NCBI RefSeq assembly: GCF_003994465.1
Contig: NZ_RZNX01000005.1
Span: forward strand, 167,294-231,293
Origin: Paenibacillus zeisoli
GTDB taxonomy: Bacteria > Bacillota > Bacilli > Paenibacillales > Paenibacillaceae
DNA: 64,000 nucleotides
Reading direction: 5' to 3'
In this document: positions 1 to 8,072 of the stretch, piece by piece
How positions within the stretch are numbered: position 1 is the first letter of the stretch
How the letters are laid out: each line of letters opens with the position of its first letter
The notes under the pieces: generated by a model
Seen by the model: the letters and a program-made list of their open reading frames with translations, nothing else
What the model was told of the DNA's origin: nothing
Databases searched by the model: none
Made by a program: the position numbers and the translations under genes

Positions 1-95
1 GGCCGCAATTGACGTTGATTCTGAAGCCAGGAGACCTGCCTGTTCTGACAGCACTGATGTACCTACGGGAGATAGGGAGGTGTTAGAGATTGCCA
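1..95 (+). ncRNA. Cobalamin riboswitch, 3' part only (5' part lies before the window)
   Basis: Positions 23-42 contain the conserved B12 box, with the core GCCAGGAGACCTGCC near the 3' end of adenosylcobalamin aptamers. It is followed by structured sequence and, at 113-154, a terminator in front of metE. Repressing the B12-independent methionine synthase when B12 is present is a well-established use of this riboswitch. The aptamer's 5' half is cut off by the window edge, so the full fold cannot be checked here and the 3' limit given is approximate. Confidence 0.82.
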
Positions 96-112
96 CCCTT
101 ATGTGCACTTAC

Positions 113-154
113 GGGGCCTTCTTTAACCTACCCGGGTTAGAGAAGGTCCCTTTT
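113..154 (+). terminator. Rho-independent terminator in the metE leader (riboswitch expression platform)
   Basis: A GC-rich stem (GGGGCCTTCTTTAACC pairing with GGGTTAGAGAAGGTCCC through a few G-U pairs) is followed directly by TTTT. It lies between the B12 box and the metE start, where an attenuator controlled by the cobalamin aptamer would be expected. Confidence 0.85.
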
Positions 155-191
155 AATTATGTTTAACTACAAATAGTGATGGGGGTAGGAA

Positions 192-2483
192 ATGAGTAAC
201 ATAAGAAGCGGTAACCTGGGTTTCCCGCGTATTGGGGAGAACCGGGAATGGAAGAAAGCAATTGAAGCGTTCTGGGCAGGTAAAATACAAGAGAATGAGC
301 TGCATCAACAGCTAGAAGCGATTCGCCTTGGCAACCTGAAGCTACAAAAGGACAAAGGAATTGAGATCATTCCTGTAAATGATTTTACCTACTATGATCA
401 TATTCTGGATACAGCTTCCATGTTTGGGGTCATTCCTGATCGCTTTAGCTATCAGGGTGGGGAAGTGCCACTCTCAACCTATTATGGAATTGCCCGCGGG
501 AACAGAGAAGCAGCAGCTAGTGAAATGACGAAATGGTTCAATACGAACTATCATTATATTGTTCCTGAGTTATCAGGAATTACGCCTCAGCTAACGGTGA
601 ATCGTCCGCTTGCTGCTTACCGTGAAGCCAAGGAGAAGCTGGGTATTGAGGGACGTCCTGTTCTTGTTGGTCTGTATACCTTCCTCAAACTCTCTAAAGG
701 TTATGATTCAGCTAAACTGCAGGATGTGATAGATTCATTCCTTCCCTTGTACCTTCGTGTGCTTAAGGAATTGGAAGAAGAGGGAGTTAAGTGGGTTCAG
801 ATTGATGAACCTATTCTCGTAACATCTGTGAATGAGCAGGATTTGAAATATATCCAAACCATTTACGAAGCTATAAATCAGGAACTAACAACCCTCTCCA
901 TTCAGCTGCAAACCTACTTCGGTTCTGTAGAATTCTACCCTGAGGTTGCTGCTCTACCAGTACAAGGTATTGGACTGGATTTCGTTCATGACGAAGGGCG
1001 TAATCTGGAAGCTCTACGGCAGCACGGTTTCCCACAGGAAAAGACCCTGGGAGCAGGAGTCATTGATGGCCGAAATATTTGGCGTGCAGATCTGGATGCC
1101 CAGTCGTCCTTGCTTAGTGAAATCGTGCAGCTCGTCAAGGGTGCGGAAGTTATTGTACAGCCATCAAGCAGTCTTCTGCACGTACCGGTCACTGCCCGTA
1201 CAGAGACCAAGCTTGAGCCGGTCTTGAAGAACGCTCTAGCTTTTGCAGAAGAGAAATTGAATGAACTCGTTCTTCTGACCAAGCAGGCCAGCGGAGAGCA
1301 GGTAGCAAGTGAATTCCAGGTGAGCCGTGAAGCCTTGTCGGCGCTATCTGCTTCTCCGGCCCGAAATCGTGAGAATGTAAGAAGTCTTGTCGATCACATC
1401 GCTGACCAGCCTTCTCATCGAGAGCATAACTTCTCCATTCGACAGGTGGCGCAAGAGAAGAAGTGGAAGCTCCCTTTCCTGCCAACTACCACGATCGGAA
1501 GCTTTCCTCAGACTACAGAGATTCGGGCGGCACGTCAAAAGTGGCGCAAAGGGGAATGGTCCAGCAGCCAGTACGGCGAATTCGTCAAAGAACAAATTCG
1601 TGACTGGATTAGCAAGCAAGAAGAAATTGGCATCGATGTACTGGTACACGGGGAATTCGAACGGACTGATATGGTTGAGTTCTTCGGCGAGAAGCTCGCT
1701 GGCTTTGCTTTTACAAGTGGAGGATGGGTTCAATCTTACGGGTCCCGCTGTGTGAAGCCGCCGATTATTTATGGTGATGTTGACTTCATTGAACCGATGA
1801 CCGTCGAAGAGACGGTATATGCACAATCCTTGACGAAGAAGCCTGTTAAAGGCATGCTAACAGGTCCGATCACCATTCTGAATTGGTCCTTTGTCCGGAG
1901 TGATCTCAGCCGTGAGAACGTCTCCTATCAAATTGCCCTTGCTCTGCGTAAGGAAGTGGAAGCCCTTGAGCATGCGGGTATTGAAATGATTCAAGTGGAT
2001 GAGCCAGCCCTGCGAGAAGGTCTGCCCCTGAAGAGAGCGGATTGGAACAATTACCTGAATTGGGCGGTACTGGCGTTCCGACTTAGCACTTCTACTGTCC
2101 GGGATACAACCCAAATCCATACCCATATGTGCTACTGTGAATTCCATGACATTATCGATTCCATTACAGCTCTTGATGCAGATGTCATCTCCATTGAAAC
2201 GTCCCGGAGCCACGGGGAATTGGTTCACAGCTTCGAGGAACATACTTACCCGCTTGGTATTGGTCTTGGAGTGTATGATATTCACAGCCCGCGTGTCCCT
2301 TCGGTGGACGAAATGGTCTCTATGATTGAACGCGCGCTTCAGGTACTGGATCCGAAGTTATTCTGGATTAATCCGGACTGCGGACTCAAGACAAGAGGTG
2401 TTCAGGAGACTGTGGATTCACTCCGTAACATGGTCGCAGCTGCCGAGAAATTCCGTGAAGCCCATGTGAAGGTTAATGTATAG
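192..2483 (+). CDS. metE: Cobalamin-independent methionine synthase MetE
   Basis: Cytosolic enzyme that transfers the methyl group from 5-methyltetrahydropteroyltri-glutamate to homocysteine, the last step of methionine synthesis, without B12. The 763-residue length is normal for the family. The catalytic zinc ligands are visible as H645 and C647 in HTHMCYC, E669, and C730 in NPDCGLK; the N-terminal half is the usual duplicated barrel beginning NLGFPRIGENREWKKA. The ATG at 192 follows GGGGGTAGGA. The gene stands alone, with its own attenuator upstream and terminator downstream, and is expected to be switched off by B12 through the leader riboswitch. Confidence 0.97.
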   Translation: MSNIRSGNLGFPRIGENREWKKAIEAFWAGKIQENELHQQLEAIRLGNLKLQKDKGIEIIPVNDFTYYDHILDTASMFGVIPDRFSYQGGEVPLSTYYGIARGNREAAASEMTKWFNTNYHYIVPELSGITPQLTVNRPLAAYREAKEKLGIEGRPVLVGLYTFLKLSKGYDSAKLQDVIDSFLPLYLRVLKELEEEGVKWVQIDEPILVTSVNEQDLKYIQTIYEAINQELTTLSIQLQTYFGSVEFYPEVAALPVQGIGLDFVHDEGRNLEALRQHGFPQEKTLGAGVIDGRNIWRADLDAQSSLLSEIVQLVKGAEVIVQPSSSLLHVPVTARTETKLEPVLKNALAFAEEKLNELVLLTKQASGEQVASEFQVSREALSALSASPARNRENVRSLVDHIADQPSHREHNFSIRQVAQEKKWKLPFLPTTTIGSFPQTTEIRAARQKWRKGEWSSSQYGEFVKEQIRDWISKQEEIGIDVLVHGEFERTDMVEFFGEKLAGFAFTSGGWVQSYGSRCVKPPIIYGDVDFIEPMTVEETVYAQSLTKKPVKGMLTGPITILNWSFVRSDLSRENVSYQIALALRKEVEALEHAGIEMIQVDEPALREGLPLKRADWNNYLNWAVLAFRLSTSTVRDTTQIHTHMCYCEFHDIIDSITALDADVISIETSRSHGELVHSFEEHTYPLGIGLGVYDIHSPRVPSVDEMVSMIERALQVLDPKLFWINPDCGLKTRGVQETVDSLRNMVAAAEKFREAHVKVNV

Positions 2484-2505
2484 CGTCATTTAGCTAATGA
2501 TTAAG

Positions 2506-2536
2506 GCACAGCTCTTGAGAGCTGTGTCTATTTCTT
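2506..2536 (+). terminator. Terminator after metE
   Basis: Hairpin with arms CACAGCTCT and AGAGCTGTG and a 2-nt loop, followed by a T-rich stretch, 22 bases after the metE stop. Confidence 0.75.
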
Positions 2537-2659
2537 CACTATGCTAATCGTCTGCGCTGGATTTCGGATGAATAACGTTGGGGGTTTGGGGTAAATTACC
2601 GCTAAAGGGGAGTAGGCTTACCCTTCAGATAACTGGCTCTCTGCAGCATAAATAAAATG

Positions 2660-2688
2660 TTGACAAATAGGTAAAAGTAACAGATACT
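2660..2688 (+). promoter_or_regulatory. SigA-type promoter of azoR
   Basis: TTGACA at 2660-2665 and GATACT at 2683-2688 are separated by 17 bases, a near-ideal housekeeping promoter. The -10 region and start site overlap a spaced inverted repeat, TACT-N11-AGTA, a possible repressor site of the kind that controls redox-responsive azoreductase genes. Confidence 0.75.
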
Positions 2689-2756
2689 ATATTTACGAAA
2701 GTAACATTATATAAGTTCTTTCCCCAACCATAACATATTCAGGAGGTTTTTCCCTA

Positions 2757-3383
2757 ATGGCACATGTATTATTTGTCAAAGCAAACAACAGACCGGTTGA
2801 GCAAGCCGTAACTGTGAAACTGTATGAAAGTTTTGTAAAGACTTATAAAGAAACTCACCCAGACGACCTGGTTACTGAACTTAACTTGTTCGAAGCAGAT
2901 CTGCCCTACTTTGATAATGACATGATGACAGGATTGTACAAACTTGGTAACGGCATCGAGCCAACAGCTGAGGAACAGCGTCTTGCTGACCTGGCTAATA
3001 CTTACCTGGATCAATTCCTTGGTGCAGATAAAGTCGTATTCGCGTTCCCACTCTGGAACTTCACGATTCCGGCACAGCTTCTTACTTACCTGTTCTACTT
3101 GAACCAAGCAGGCAAAACGTTCAAATATACAGCTGAGGGCCCTGTTGGTCTAGTTAACAACAAGAAGATCGCTCTGCTTCAAGCTCGCGGTGGTGTGTAT
3201 TCTGAAGCTCCAATGGACGCTATGGAAATGTCCCTTAACTATGTTAAGACTACTTTGGCTTTCTGGGGTATCACGAATCCTGAAGTTGTCGTTGTGGAAG
3301 GTCACAACCAGTTCCAGGACCGTGCCGCATCCATTATTGAAGATGGCGTGAAAAGAGCCGCTGAACTCGCAGCCAAATTCTAA
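2757..3383 (+). CDS. azoR: FMN-dependent NADH-azoreductase
   Basis: Cytosolic flavodoxin-fold reductase of the AzoR family, 208 residues, typical length. It reduces quinones and azo compounds by two electrons with NADH through bound FMN. The fold is shown by the N-terminal strand MAHVLFVKANNRP, the flavin-loop motif FPLWNFTIPAQLLTY around residues 100-114 and the later QARGGVYS loop around residue 145. The start has a strong AGGAGG site. The gene has its own promoter and terminator, so it is monocistronic; such genes are commonly derepressed by electrophiles such as quinones or diamide. The true in vivo substrate is not visible. Confidence 0.93.
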   Translation: MAHVLFVKANNRPVEQAVTVKLYESFVKTYKETHPDDLVTELNLFEADLPYFDNDMMTGLYKLGNGIEPTAEEQRLADLANTYLDQFLGADKVVFAFPLWNFTIPAQLLTYLFYLNQAGKTFKYTAEGPVGLVNNKKIALLQARGGVYSEAPMDAMEMSLNYVKTTLAFWGITNPEVVVVEGHNQFQDRAASIIEDGVKRAAELAAKF

Positions 3384-3420
3384 TAATTTGTGTTCCAGCT
3401 TCATATGTATGAATAAGAGA

Positions 3421-3446
3421 AAGAGCCATTGCGGCTCTTTTTTTGT
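3421..3446 (+). terminator. Terminator after azoR
   Basis: Arms AAGAGCC and GGCTCTT with a short loop, followed by a run of T. It lies inside an upstream extension of the next reading frame, which argues against that extension being translated. Confidence 0.85.
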
Positions 3447-3534
3447 GTTTCAAACATGTACGGGTTGTGTTAATTTGCCAAAAGCAAAGGATTACACTTA
3501 TACTCACACTATACATACGAAGGGAATGCGCACA

Positions 3535-4242
3535 ATGGAACTTGAAATGGTTGTTAAAATGTGTCTTGCTCTATTATTTGGTCTGTTCATTGGTATCGAC
3601 AGGCAGTTGAAGCAGAAGCCGCTGGGCATTAAGACAAGTATGGTTATCTGTGTGGCCAGCTGTCTGGTTACACTTGTATCGATTGAATCCTTTGATCGGT
3701 TTGCCGGACCGAATCATCCGAACATGGATCCCATGCGGCTTGCTGCACAGATCGTCAGCGGCATCGGTTTCCTCGGAGCAGGTGTCATTCTAAGAAGAAG
3801 TAATGATGCAATTTCCGGACTTACCTCTGCGGCCATGATCTGGGCGGCCTCCGGCCTTGGCATTGCCATTGGAGCCGGATTCTATATTGAGGCTGTAGTA
3901 GCCGTGGTACTGTTAATTATTGCTGTTAATTTCGTGCCGTACCTGATCAAATCAATTGGACCTGAGAAGCTCAATCAGCGCGACGTCTCGGTGAAGATTG
4001 TGATGGAGACGAATGATTATATGACCGACTTGATTCGCCATATTGAACGTAAGCGAGTACCTGGCCAGCCTATTGCCGGACCTGTTCACAAGATCCGTCG
4101 ACTGAGAATTAAAGACCTCGACGATGGCAGACAGCGAATTGATATGGTGATTGCTGCACCGGAGAAGGAATATACGACGGAGATTTATTATTTTATCAAG
4201 AAGATTGATCATGTACTTAGTGTTGAGATCGAGCATTTATAA
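3535..4242 (+). CDS. MgtC/SapB family inner-membrane protein
   Basis: Integral membrane protein of 235 residues. The N-terminal part holds about four hydrophobic helices with the family motif GLFIGIDRQLKQKPLGIKT (residues 14-32) and the GIGFLGAGVILRR loop. The C-terminal soluble part, from about residue 145, resembles the ACT-like domain of MgtC relatives. MgtC proteins help adaptation to low magnesium or acid and modulate membrane ATPase activity; they are not themselves proven magnesium pumps. The frame opens 49 codons earlier, but that part spans the azoR terminator. The ATG at 3535 has AAGGG about ten bases upstream. It is a single-gene unit with no magnesium riboswitch visible. Confidence 0.88.
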   Translation: MELEMVVKMCLALLFGLFIGIDRQLKQKPLGIKTSMVICVASCLVTLVSIESFDRFAGPNHPNMDPMRLAAQIVSGIGFLGAGVILRRSNDAISGLTSAAMIWAASGLGIAIGAGFYIEAVVAVVLLIIAVNFVPYLIKSIGPEKLNQRDVSVKIVMETNDYMTDLIRHIERKRVPGQPIAGPVHKIRRLRIKDLDDGRQRIDMVIAAPEKEYTTEIYYFIKKIDHVLSVEIEHL

Positions 4243-4265
4243 ACTTGGATTGTTCGTCCAGGTTT
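4241..4265 (+). terminator. Weak hairpin overlapping the stop codon of the MgtC-like gene
   Basis: Nine-base arms AAACTTGGA and TCCAGGTTT (one G-U pair) with a 7-base loop begin at the stop codon. There is no real T run, so termination would be inefficient. Confidence 0.35.
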
Positions 4266-4349
4266 AAGTTCAGTTCATAATTATGAGTTATTCTTCTCTT
4301 GCGGCTAGTTATCCGTACCGCAGATGCAGTTAGAAAGGAAGAGCAGCTT

Positions 4350-6131
4350 ATGAAAGAAATGCAGTTGAATAACAAGCATGGCTCGCTGTTCAGCTTAATC
4401 CGGGATACCCGGCCTTCGATTCCCGCCTTAGCCTTTGCGATAATCCTCAGTGTGGTCTCCACCCTGGTGGGTCTTGTGATTCCTATGTTCACAAAAAATC
4501 TGGTCGACGGATTCTCCCTGTCTTCCATAAGCTCTACCCAGATCGTGCTTATAGCTGCGGCTTTTATAGCCCAGACTATCGCAGGAGGAGTATCCATCTA
4601 TCTCCTTAACTATGCCGGTCAGAAGGTGGTGGCCTCCCTCCGGGACCGGCTGTGGAAGAAGCTGCTTGTCCTGCCGGTATCTTATTACGATCAGAACCGG
4701 GTCGGGGAGACCAGCAGCCGAATGACGAACGATACGTTGATTCTGAAAACTCTGATTTCTGAGCATGCCACAGCTTTTTTTAGCGGGATAATCTCTATTG
4801 TGGGCTCTGTAGCAGTTCTGCTGTATCTGAATTGGAAGATGACGCTAATTATGTTCACCGTGATTCCAATCGCCGCTCTGATCCTTGTTCCTCTGGGGCG
4901 TCAGATGTATAAGATCTCCAGAGGCATGCAGGATGAGACGGCTGCATTCTCGGCTACCCTCAACCAGGTTCTCTCCGAGGTCAGATTAGTCAAGGCTTCC
5001 AATGCGGAAAGCAGAGAATATGCGAACGGGAAAGAGGGGATTACAAATCTCTTCCGGTTCGGCGTTCGAGAAGGAAAGGTTAGCGCATGGATTGGCCCCG
5101 TCATCTCACTTGTCCTGATGATGCTGCTGGTTGTCATTATCGGCTATGGGGGAATGCAGGTATCCAGTGGGGTATTCACAGCCGGGGAGCTGGTTGCATT
5201 TATCCTCTACCTTATTCAGATCGTCATGCCCATGACGCAGCTTACCACTTTCTTCACTCAGTTCCAGAAGGCCAAGGGAGCCACTGAGCGGATCATTGAG
5301 ACTCTAAATGCAGAAGAGGAAGAGTATACAGGGGGAATCGAGTCTCCTGCAGCGAATCAGCCAATTCAAGTTGAGAATGTGTCCTTTAGTTATAATCGCG
5401 ATGAGCAAATACTTCATCAAATTTCTTTTGAGTTGCAACCAGGAAAAGTCACTGCCATCGTAGGACCCAGCGGGAGCGGTAAGACAACCCTTTTCTCATT
5501 ACTGGAAAGGTTCTATCTACCCGATGAAGGCCGAATCCTGCTTGGCAGCCAGCCCATTGACGAATTCTCGTTAAGGTCATGGCGCAGGCAGATTGGGTAT
5601 GTCTCTCAGGATAGTTCGATGATGGCCGGGACAATTCGTGAGAACCTTTGCTATGGGGTAGACCGCGAAGTCCATGAACAGGAAATCTGGAAGGCCGCCG
5701 AGATGGCATATGCTGACCAGTTTATCCGCGATCTGCCTGGCGGACTTGACACAGATGTAGGAGAACGCGGCCTCAAGCTGTCAGGTGGACAGCGTCAACG
5801 TCTGGCGATTGCCAGGGCGCTGCTAAGAGATCCTAAGATTCTTATGCTGGATGAAGCAACCTCCAGCCTGGATAGCCAGTCCGAAGTGGTGGTCCAGAAG
5901 GCTCTGCTGAATTTGATGAATGGCAGAACGACAGTTGTGATTGCACACCGTTTGTCCACAGTGGTAAGAGCAGATCAGATTCTCTTTATTGATAAAGGCA
6001 AACTTACGGGAAAAGGTACTCATGCAGAGCTGCTACAGTCCCATGAGATGTACAGGAAATTTGCCACCCAACAATTCCAGAAATCTGCTGAGGAAGAACC
6101 ATTCTTAACAGAGAAGTCGGGTGATTATTGA
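4350..6131 (+). CDS. ABC exporter half-transporter (multidrug/lipid type, BmrA-like)
   Basis: Half-transporter of 593 residues with a membrane domain of about six helices (residues 30-330) fused to an ATPase. It would work as a homodimer exporting drugs or lipid-like molecules. The ATPase shows Walker [10 protein letters not shown] (from G372), signature LSGGQ (L477-Q481), Walker B LMLDE with D501 and E502, and H-loop H533. The frame could start 17 codons earlier, but the ATG at 4350 is preceded by AGAAAGGA and gives a normal N-terminus. Its stop overlaps the start of a response regulator (TGATG), so it is co-transcribed with a two-component system that probably controls it. The substrate is unknown. 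Confidence 0.9.
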   Translation: MKEMQLNNKHGSLFSLIRDTRPSIPALAFAIILSVVSTLVGLVIPMFTKNLVDGFSLSSISSTQIVLIAAAFIAQTIAGGVSIYLLNYAGQKVVASLRDRLWKKLLVLPVSYYDQNRVGETSSRMTNDTLILKTLISEHATAFFSGIISIVGSVAVLLYLNWKMTLIMFTVIPIAALILVPLGRQMYKISRGMQDETAAFSATLNQVLSEVRLVKASNAESREYANGKEGITNLFRFGVREGKVSAWIGPVISLVLMMLLVVIIGYGGMQVSSGVFTAGELVAFILYLIQIVMPMTQLTTFFTQFQKAKGATERIIETLNAEEEEYTGGIESPAANQPIQVENVSFSYNRDEQILHQISFELQPGKVTAIVGPSGSGKTTLFSLLERFYLPDEGRILLGSQPIDEFSLRSWRRQIGYVSQDSSMMAGTIRENLCYGVDREVHEQEIWKAAEMAYADQFIRDLPGGLDTDVGERGLKLSGGQRQRLAIARALLRDPKILMLDEATSSLDSQSEVVVQKALLNLMNGRTTVVIAHRLSTVVRADQILFIDKGKLTGKGTHAELLQSHEMYRKFATQQFQKSAEEEPFLTEKSGDY

Positions 6132-6805
6132 TGGCCAAAATTATGGTAGTTGATGATGACCCTCACATTCGGGAGCTGGTCACTGTTTTTCTTGATGGAG
6201 CAGGGTTAGAGAGTATTGAAGCTTCGGATGGACTTGAGGCACTGGACCTGCTTGAGAAGGAAAAAGTAGACATGGTCATTCTGGATATCATGATGCCAAA
6301 TATGGACGGTTGGCAGCTCTGCAAGGAGCTGCGTGCCCACTATGACTTTCCCCTTCTCATCCTGACGGCAAAAAGCGAGACTTCACAGGTTGTCAAGGGA
6401 TTTGATCTTGGAACCGACGATTACCTTGTTAAGCCGTTTGAACCTCCCGTTCTGTTAGCCAGAGTCAAGGCTCTTCTCAAGAGGTATCAGATATCCTGCT
6501 CTCAGGTTGTAACTGCAGGACAGGTTCAAATGAACCGCAGAATCTATGAAGTCACCTTGGGCTCCGAGGCGCTGAATATGCCCCTGAAAGAGTTCGAGCT
6601 GCTCTTCAAGCTGGCAAGCTATCCAGGTGCAACATTAACACGTGACCAGTTGATTGAAGAAATTTGGGGCTATGATTTTGAAGGAAACGAGCGGACGCTC
6701 GATGTTCACATCAATCGGCTGAGAGAGCGGTTCCCAGAGACTAAGTGCAAATTTAGAATCCGTACTATAAGGGGACTGGGTTACCGGCTGGAGGTTCAAG
6801 ATTGA
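6131..6805 (+). CDS. OmpR-family response regulator
   Basis: DNA-binding response regulator, 224 residues. The receiver domain (1-120) has the acidic pair in VDDD, phospho-acceptor D52 in VILDIMMP and the lysine of LVKPF. The C-terminal winged helix (about 130-222) ends in the typical RTIRGLGYRLE. The ATG at 6131 shares a base with the preceding stop; a TTG one codon earlier is an alternative. It lies between the ABC exporter and a sensor kinase with short overlaps on both sides, so the three form one operon. The regulator probably activates this operon in response to a cell-envelope or drug signal; no operator repeat was recognised upstream. Confidence 0.93.
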   Translation: MAKIMVVDDDPHIRELVTVFLDGAGLESIEASDGLEALDLLEKEKVDMVILDIMMPNMDGWQLCKELRAHYDFPLLILTAKSETSQVVKGFDLGTDDYLVKPFEPPVLLARVKALLKRYQISCSQVVTAGQVQMNRRIYEVTLGSEALNMPLKEFELLFKLASYPGATLTRDQLIEEIWGYDFEGNERTLDVHINRLRERFPETKCKFRIRTIRGLGYRLEVQD

Positions 6806-7848
6806 AAAAATTCAAAAGTATCATGAGGCTAGTGTTCGACATCCTTCTGTTAATTGTGGTCGCCTTTGGGGCCGCTTCAGCCGCATACGGGATTAAGTCA
6901 CTATATCAAAGCCGACCAAGTTCGGTGCAGGAGTATACGGAGTATGTAATCTTTTTTGGAATGGGCATCTTTCTTTTTATTTCAACGTTTGCAATCATTA
7001 GCCTGCTGCTGCTGAGAAAAAAAGAAATTCGAAAAATTAATAATATTATCGACGCGATGAAACGGGTATCTAAAGGTGATTTCTCGGTCCGCCTGGATAT
7101 AGAGCAGTACGAAGAAGGATATGAAAAAGTGGTGGCGACAATCAACGAGATGGTCAGTGAGCTCGGGACAATGGAGACCATGCGTCAGGATTTTATTTCT
7201 AACGTGTCCCACGAAATTCAATCCCCGCTCACTTCTATCGGAGGATTCGCAAGGGCTTTGCTGCAGGAAGATGAGGTTAGCCCTGAGACAAGAAGGCATT
7301 ATCTGGCCATTATTGAATCAGAAAGCCAAAGGCTCTCCAAGCTGAGTGACAATCTGCTGAAGCTGACTACGCTGGAATCCGTAGTGCCGCTGTTCGAGAA
7401 GAAACATTACAGGCTAGATAAGCAAATACAGCGGGTAATCCTGTCGGCTGAAACCCAGTGGAGCGACAAGGATCTCAACATTGAACTTGAGCTGGAAGAA
7501 ACGATGATTAAAGCTGAGGAAGACCTGATGAGTCAGGTATGGATTAACCTGTTCCATAATAGTATTAAATTCACGAAGCCCGGCGGTTGGATCAAGATTA
7601 GGATGAGGAAATTGGGAAGCCAGGTAGAGGTTCAGATAGCAGACAATGGAATTGGAATCTCCCCTGAGGATTTGCCTCATATCTTTGAACGATTCTTTAA
7701 AGCGGATAAATCGAGAAATCGTGAAGCTGGAGGGAGCGGACTAGGTCTCTCTTTGGTGAAGAAGATTATAGATATCCATGGAGGCGAGATTACGGCGGTC
7801 AGTGAACCCGGAGTAGGAACTACCTTTAAAGTGATTCTAAATAAATAG
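6802..7848 (+). CDS. Sensor histidine kinase paired with the preceding regulator
   Basis: Membrane sensor kinase, 348 residues. Two hydrophobic helices (about 8-30 and 48-70) bracket a very short external loop, so it probably senses within the membrane or through the adjacent exporter. HAMP-like linker follows at about 72-125, then the HisKA domain with phospho-acceptor H137 in NVSHEIQSPLTS and the ATPase domain with DNGIGIS (D281) and GGSGLGLS (from G310). The TTG start overlaps the regulator's stop by four bases and has GGAGG seven bases upstream, which decides for it over ATG 6823. A clear terminator follows. Confidence 0.92.
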   Translation: MKKFKSIMRLVFDILLLIVVAFGAASAAYGIKSLYQSRPSSVQEYTEYVIFFGMGIFLFISTFAIISLLLLRKKEIRKINNIIDAMKRVSKGDFSVRLDIEQYEEGYEKVVATINEMVSELGTMETMRQDFISNVSHEIQSPLTSIGGFARALLQEDEVSPETRRHYLAIIESESQRLSKLSDNLLKLTTLESVVPLFEKKHYRLDKQIQRVILSAETQWSDKDLNIELELEETMIKAEEDLMSQVWINLFHNSIKFTKPGGWIKIRMRKLGSQVEVQIADNGIGISPEDLPHIFERFFKADKSRNREAGGSGLGLSLVKKIIDIHGGEITAVSEPGVGTTFKVILNK

Positions 7849-7868
7849 CAGGATAGGCGATATTTATG

Positions 7869-7891
7869 GGCACCGATCAGGTGCTTTTTTT
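7869..7891 (+). terminator. Terminator of the ABC exporter/two-component operon
   Basis: Short hairpin GCACC-GATCA-GGTGC followed by seven T, 22 bases after the kinase stop. Confidence 0.85.
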
Positions 7892-7928
7892 ATTTGGACT
7901 GATTACCCGAACTTGGTGAAAAATAGGG

Positions 7929-7957
7929 TTGTATTTTTTTAGGGATGAAGCTACAAT
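7929..7957 (+). promoter_or_regulatory. araA promoter
   Basis: TTGTAT (7929-7934) and TACAAT (7952-7957) with a 17-base spacer. The first AraR box lies 15 bases downstream of the -10 element, across the expected transcription start, in a position to block initiation. Confidence 0.78.
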
Positions 7958-7971
7958 GTAGTCAATACAAG

Positions 7972-7983
7972 TTGTACGTACAA
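7972..7983. promoter_or_regulatory. AraR operator box 1
   Basis: Perfect palindrome TTGTACGTACAA, matching the core of the known Bacillus AraR operator. It lies between the araA promoter and the araA start. Confidence 0.85.
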
Positions 7984-8010
7984 ATACTTAATTTATTAAA
8001 TTACACATAG

Positions 8011-8024
8011 CTTGTACGTATAAG
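8011..8024. promoter_or_regulatory. AraR operator box 2
   Basis: Near-palindrome CTTGTACGTATAAG, about four helical turns from box 1. Paired boxes allow cooperative repression by AraR in Bacillus subtilis, and the same arrangement is likely here. Confidence 0.8.
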
Positions 8025-8072
8025 TATCAAAAGTTGAATATATGAATCTATTATTCTGGGAGGCGTTAGTAA

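Noticed and set aside
1..180. T-box or SAM riboswitch in front of metE
   Set aside because: No T-box consensus TGG-containing motif or S-box core is seen; the B12 box explains the conserved sequence.
3388..3534. N-terminal extension of the MgtC-like gene
   Set aside because: It crosses the azoR terminator and has no family similarity; the ATG at 3535 is better placed.
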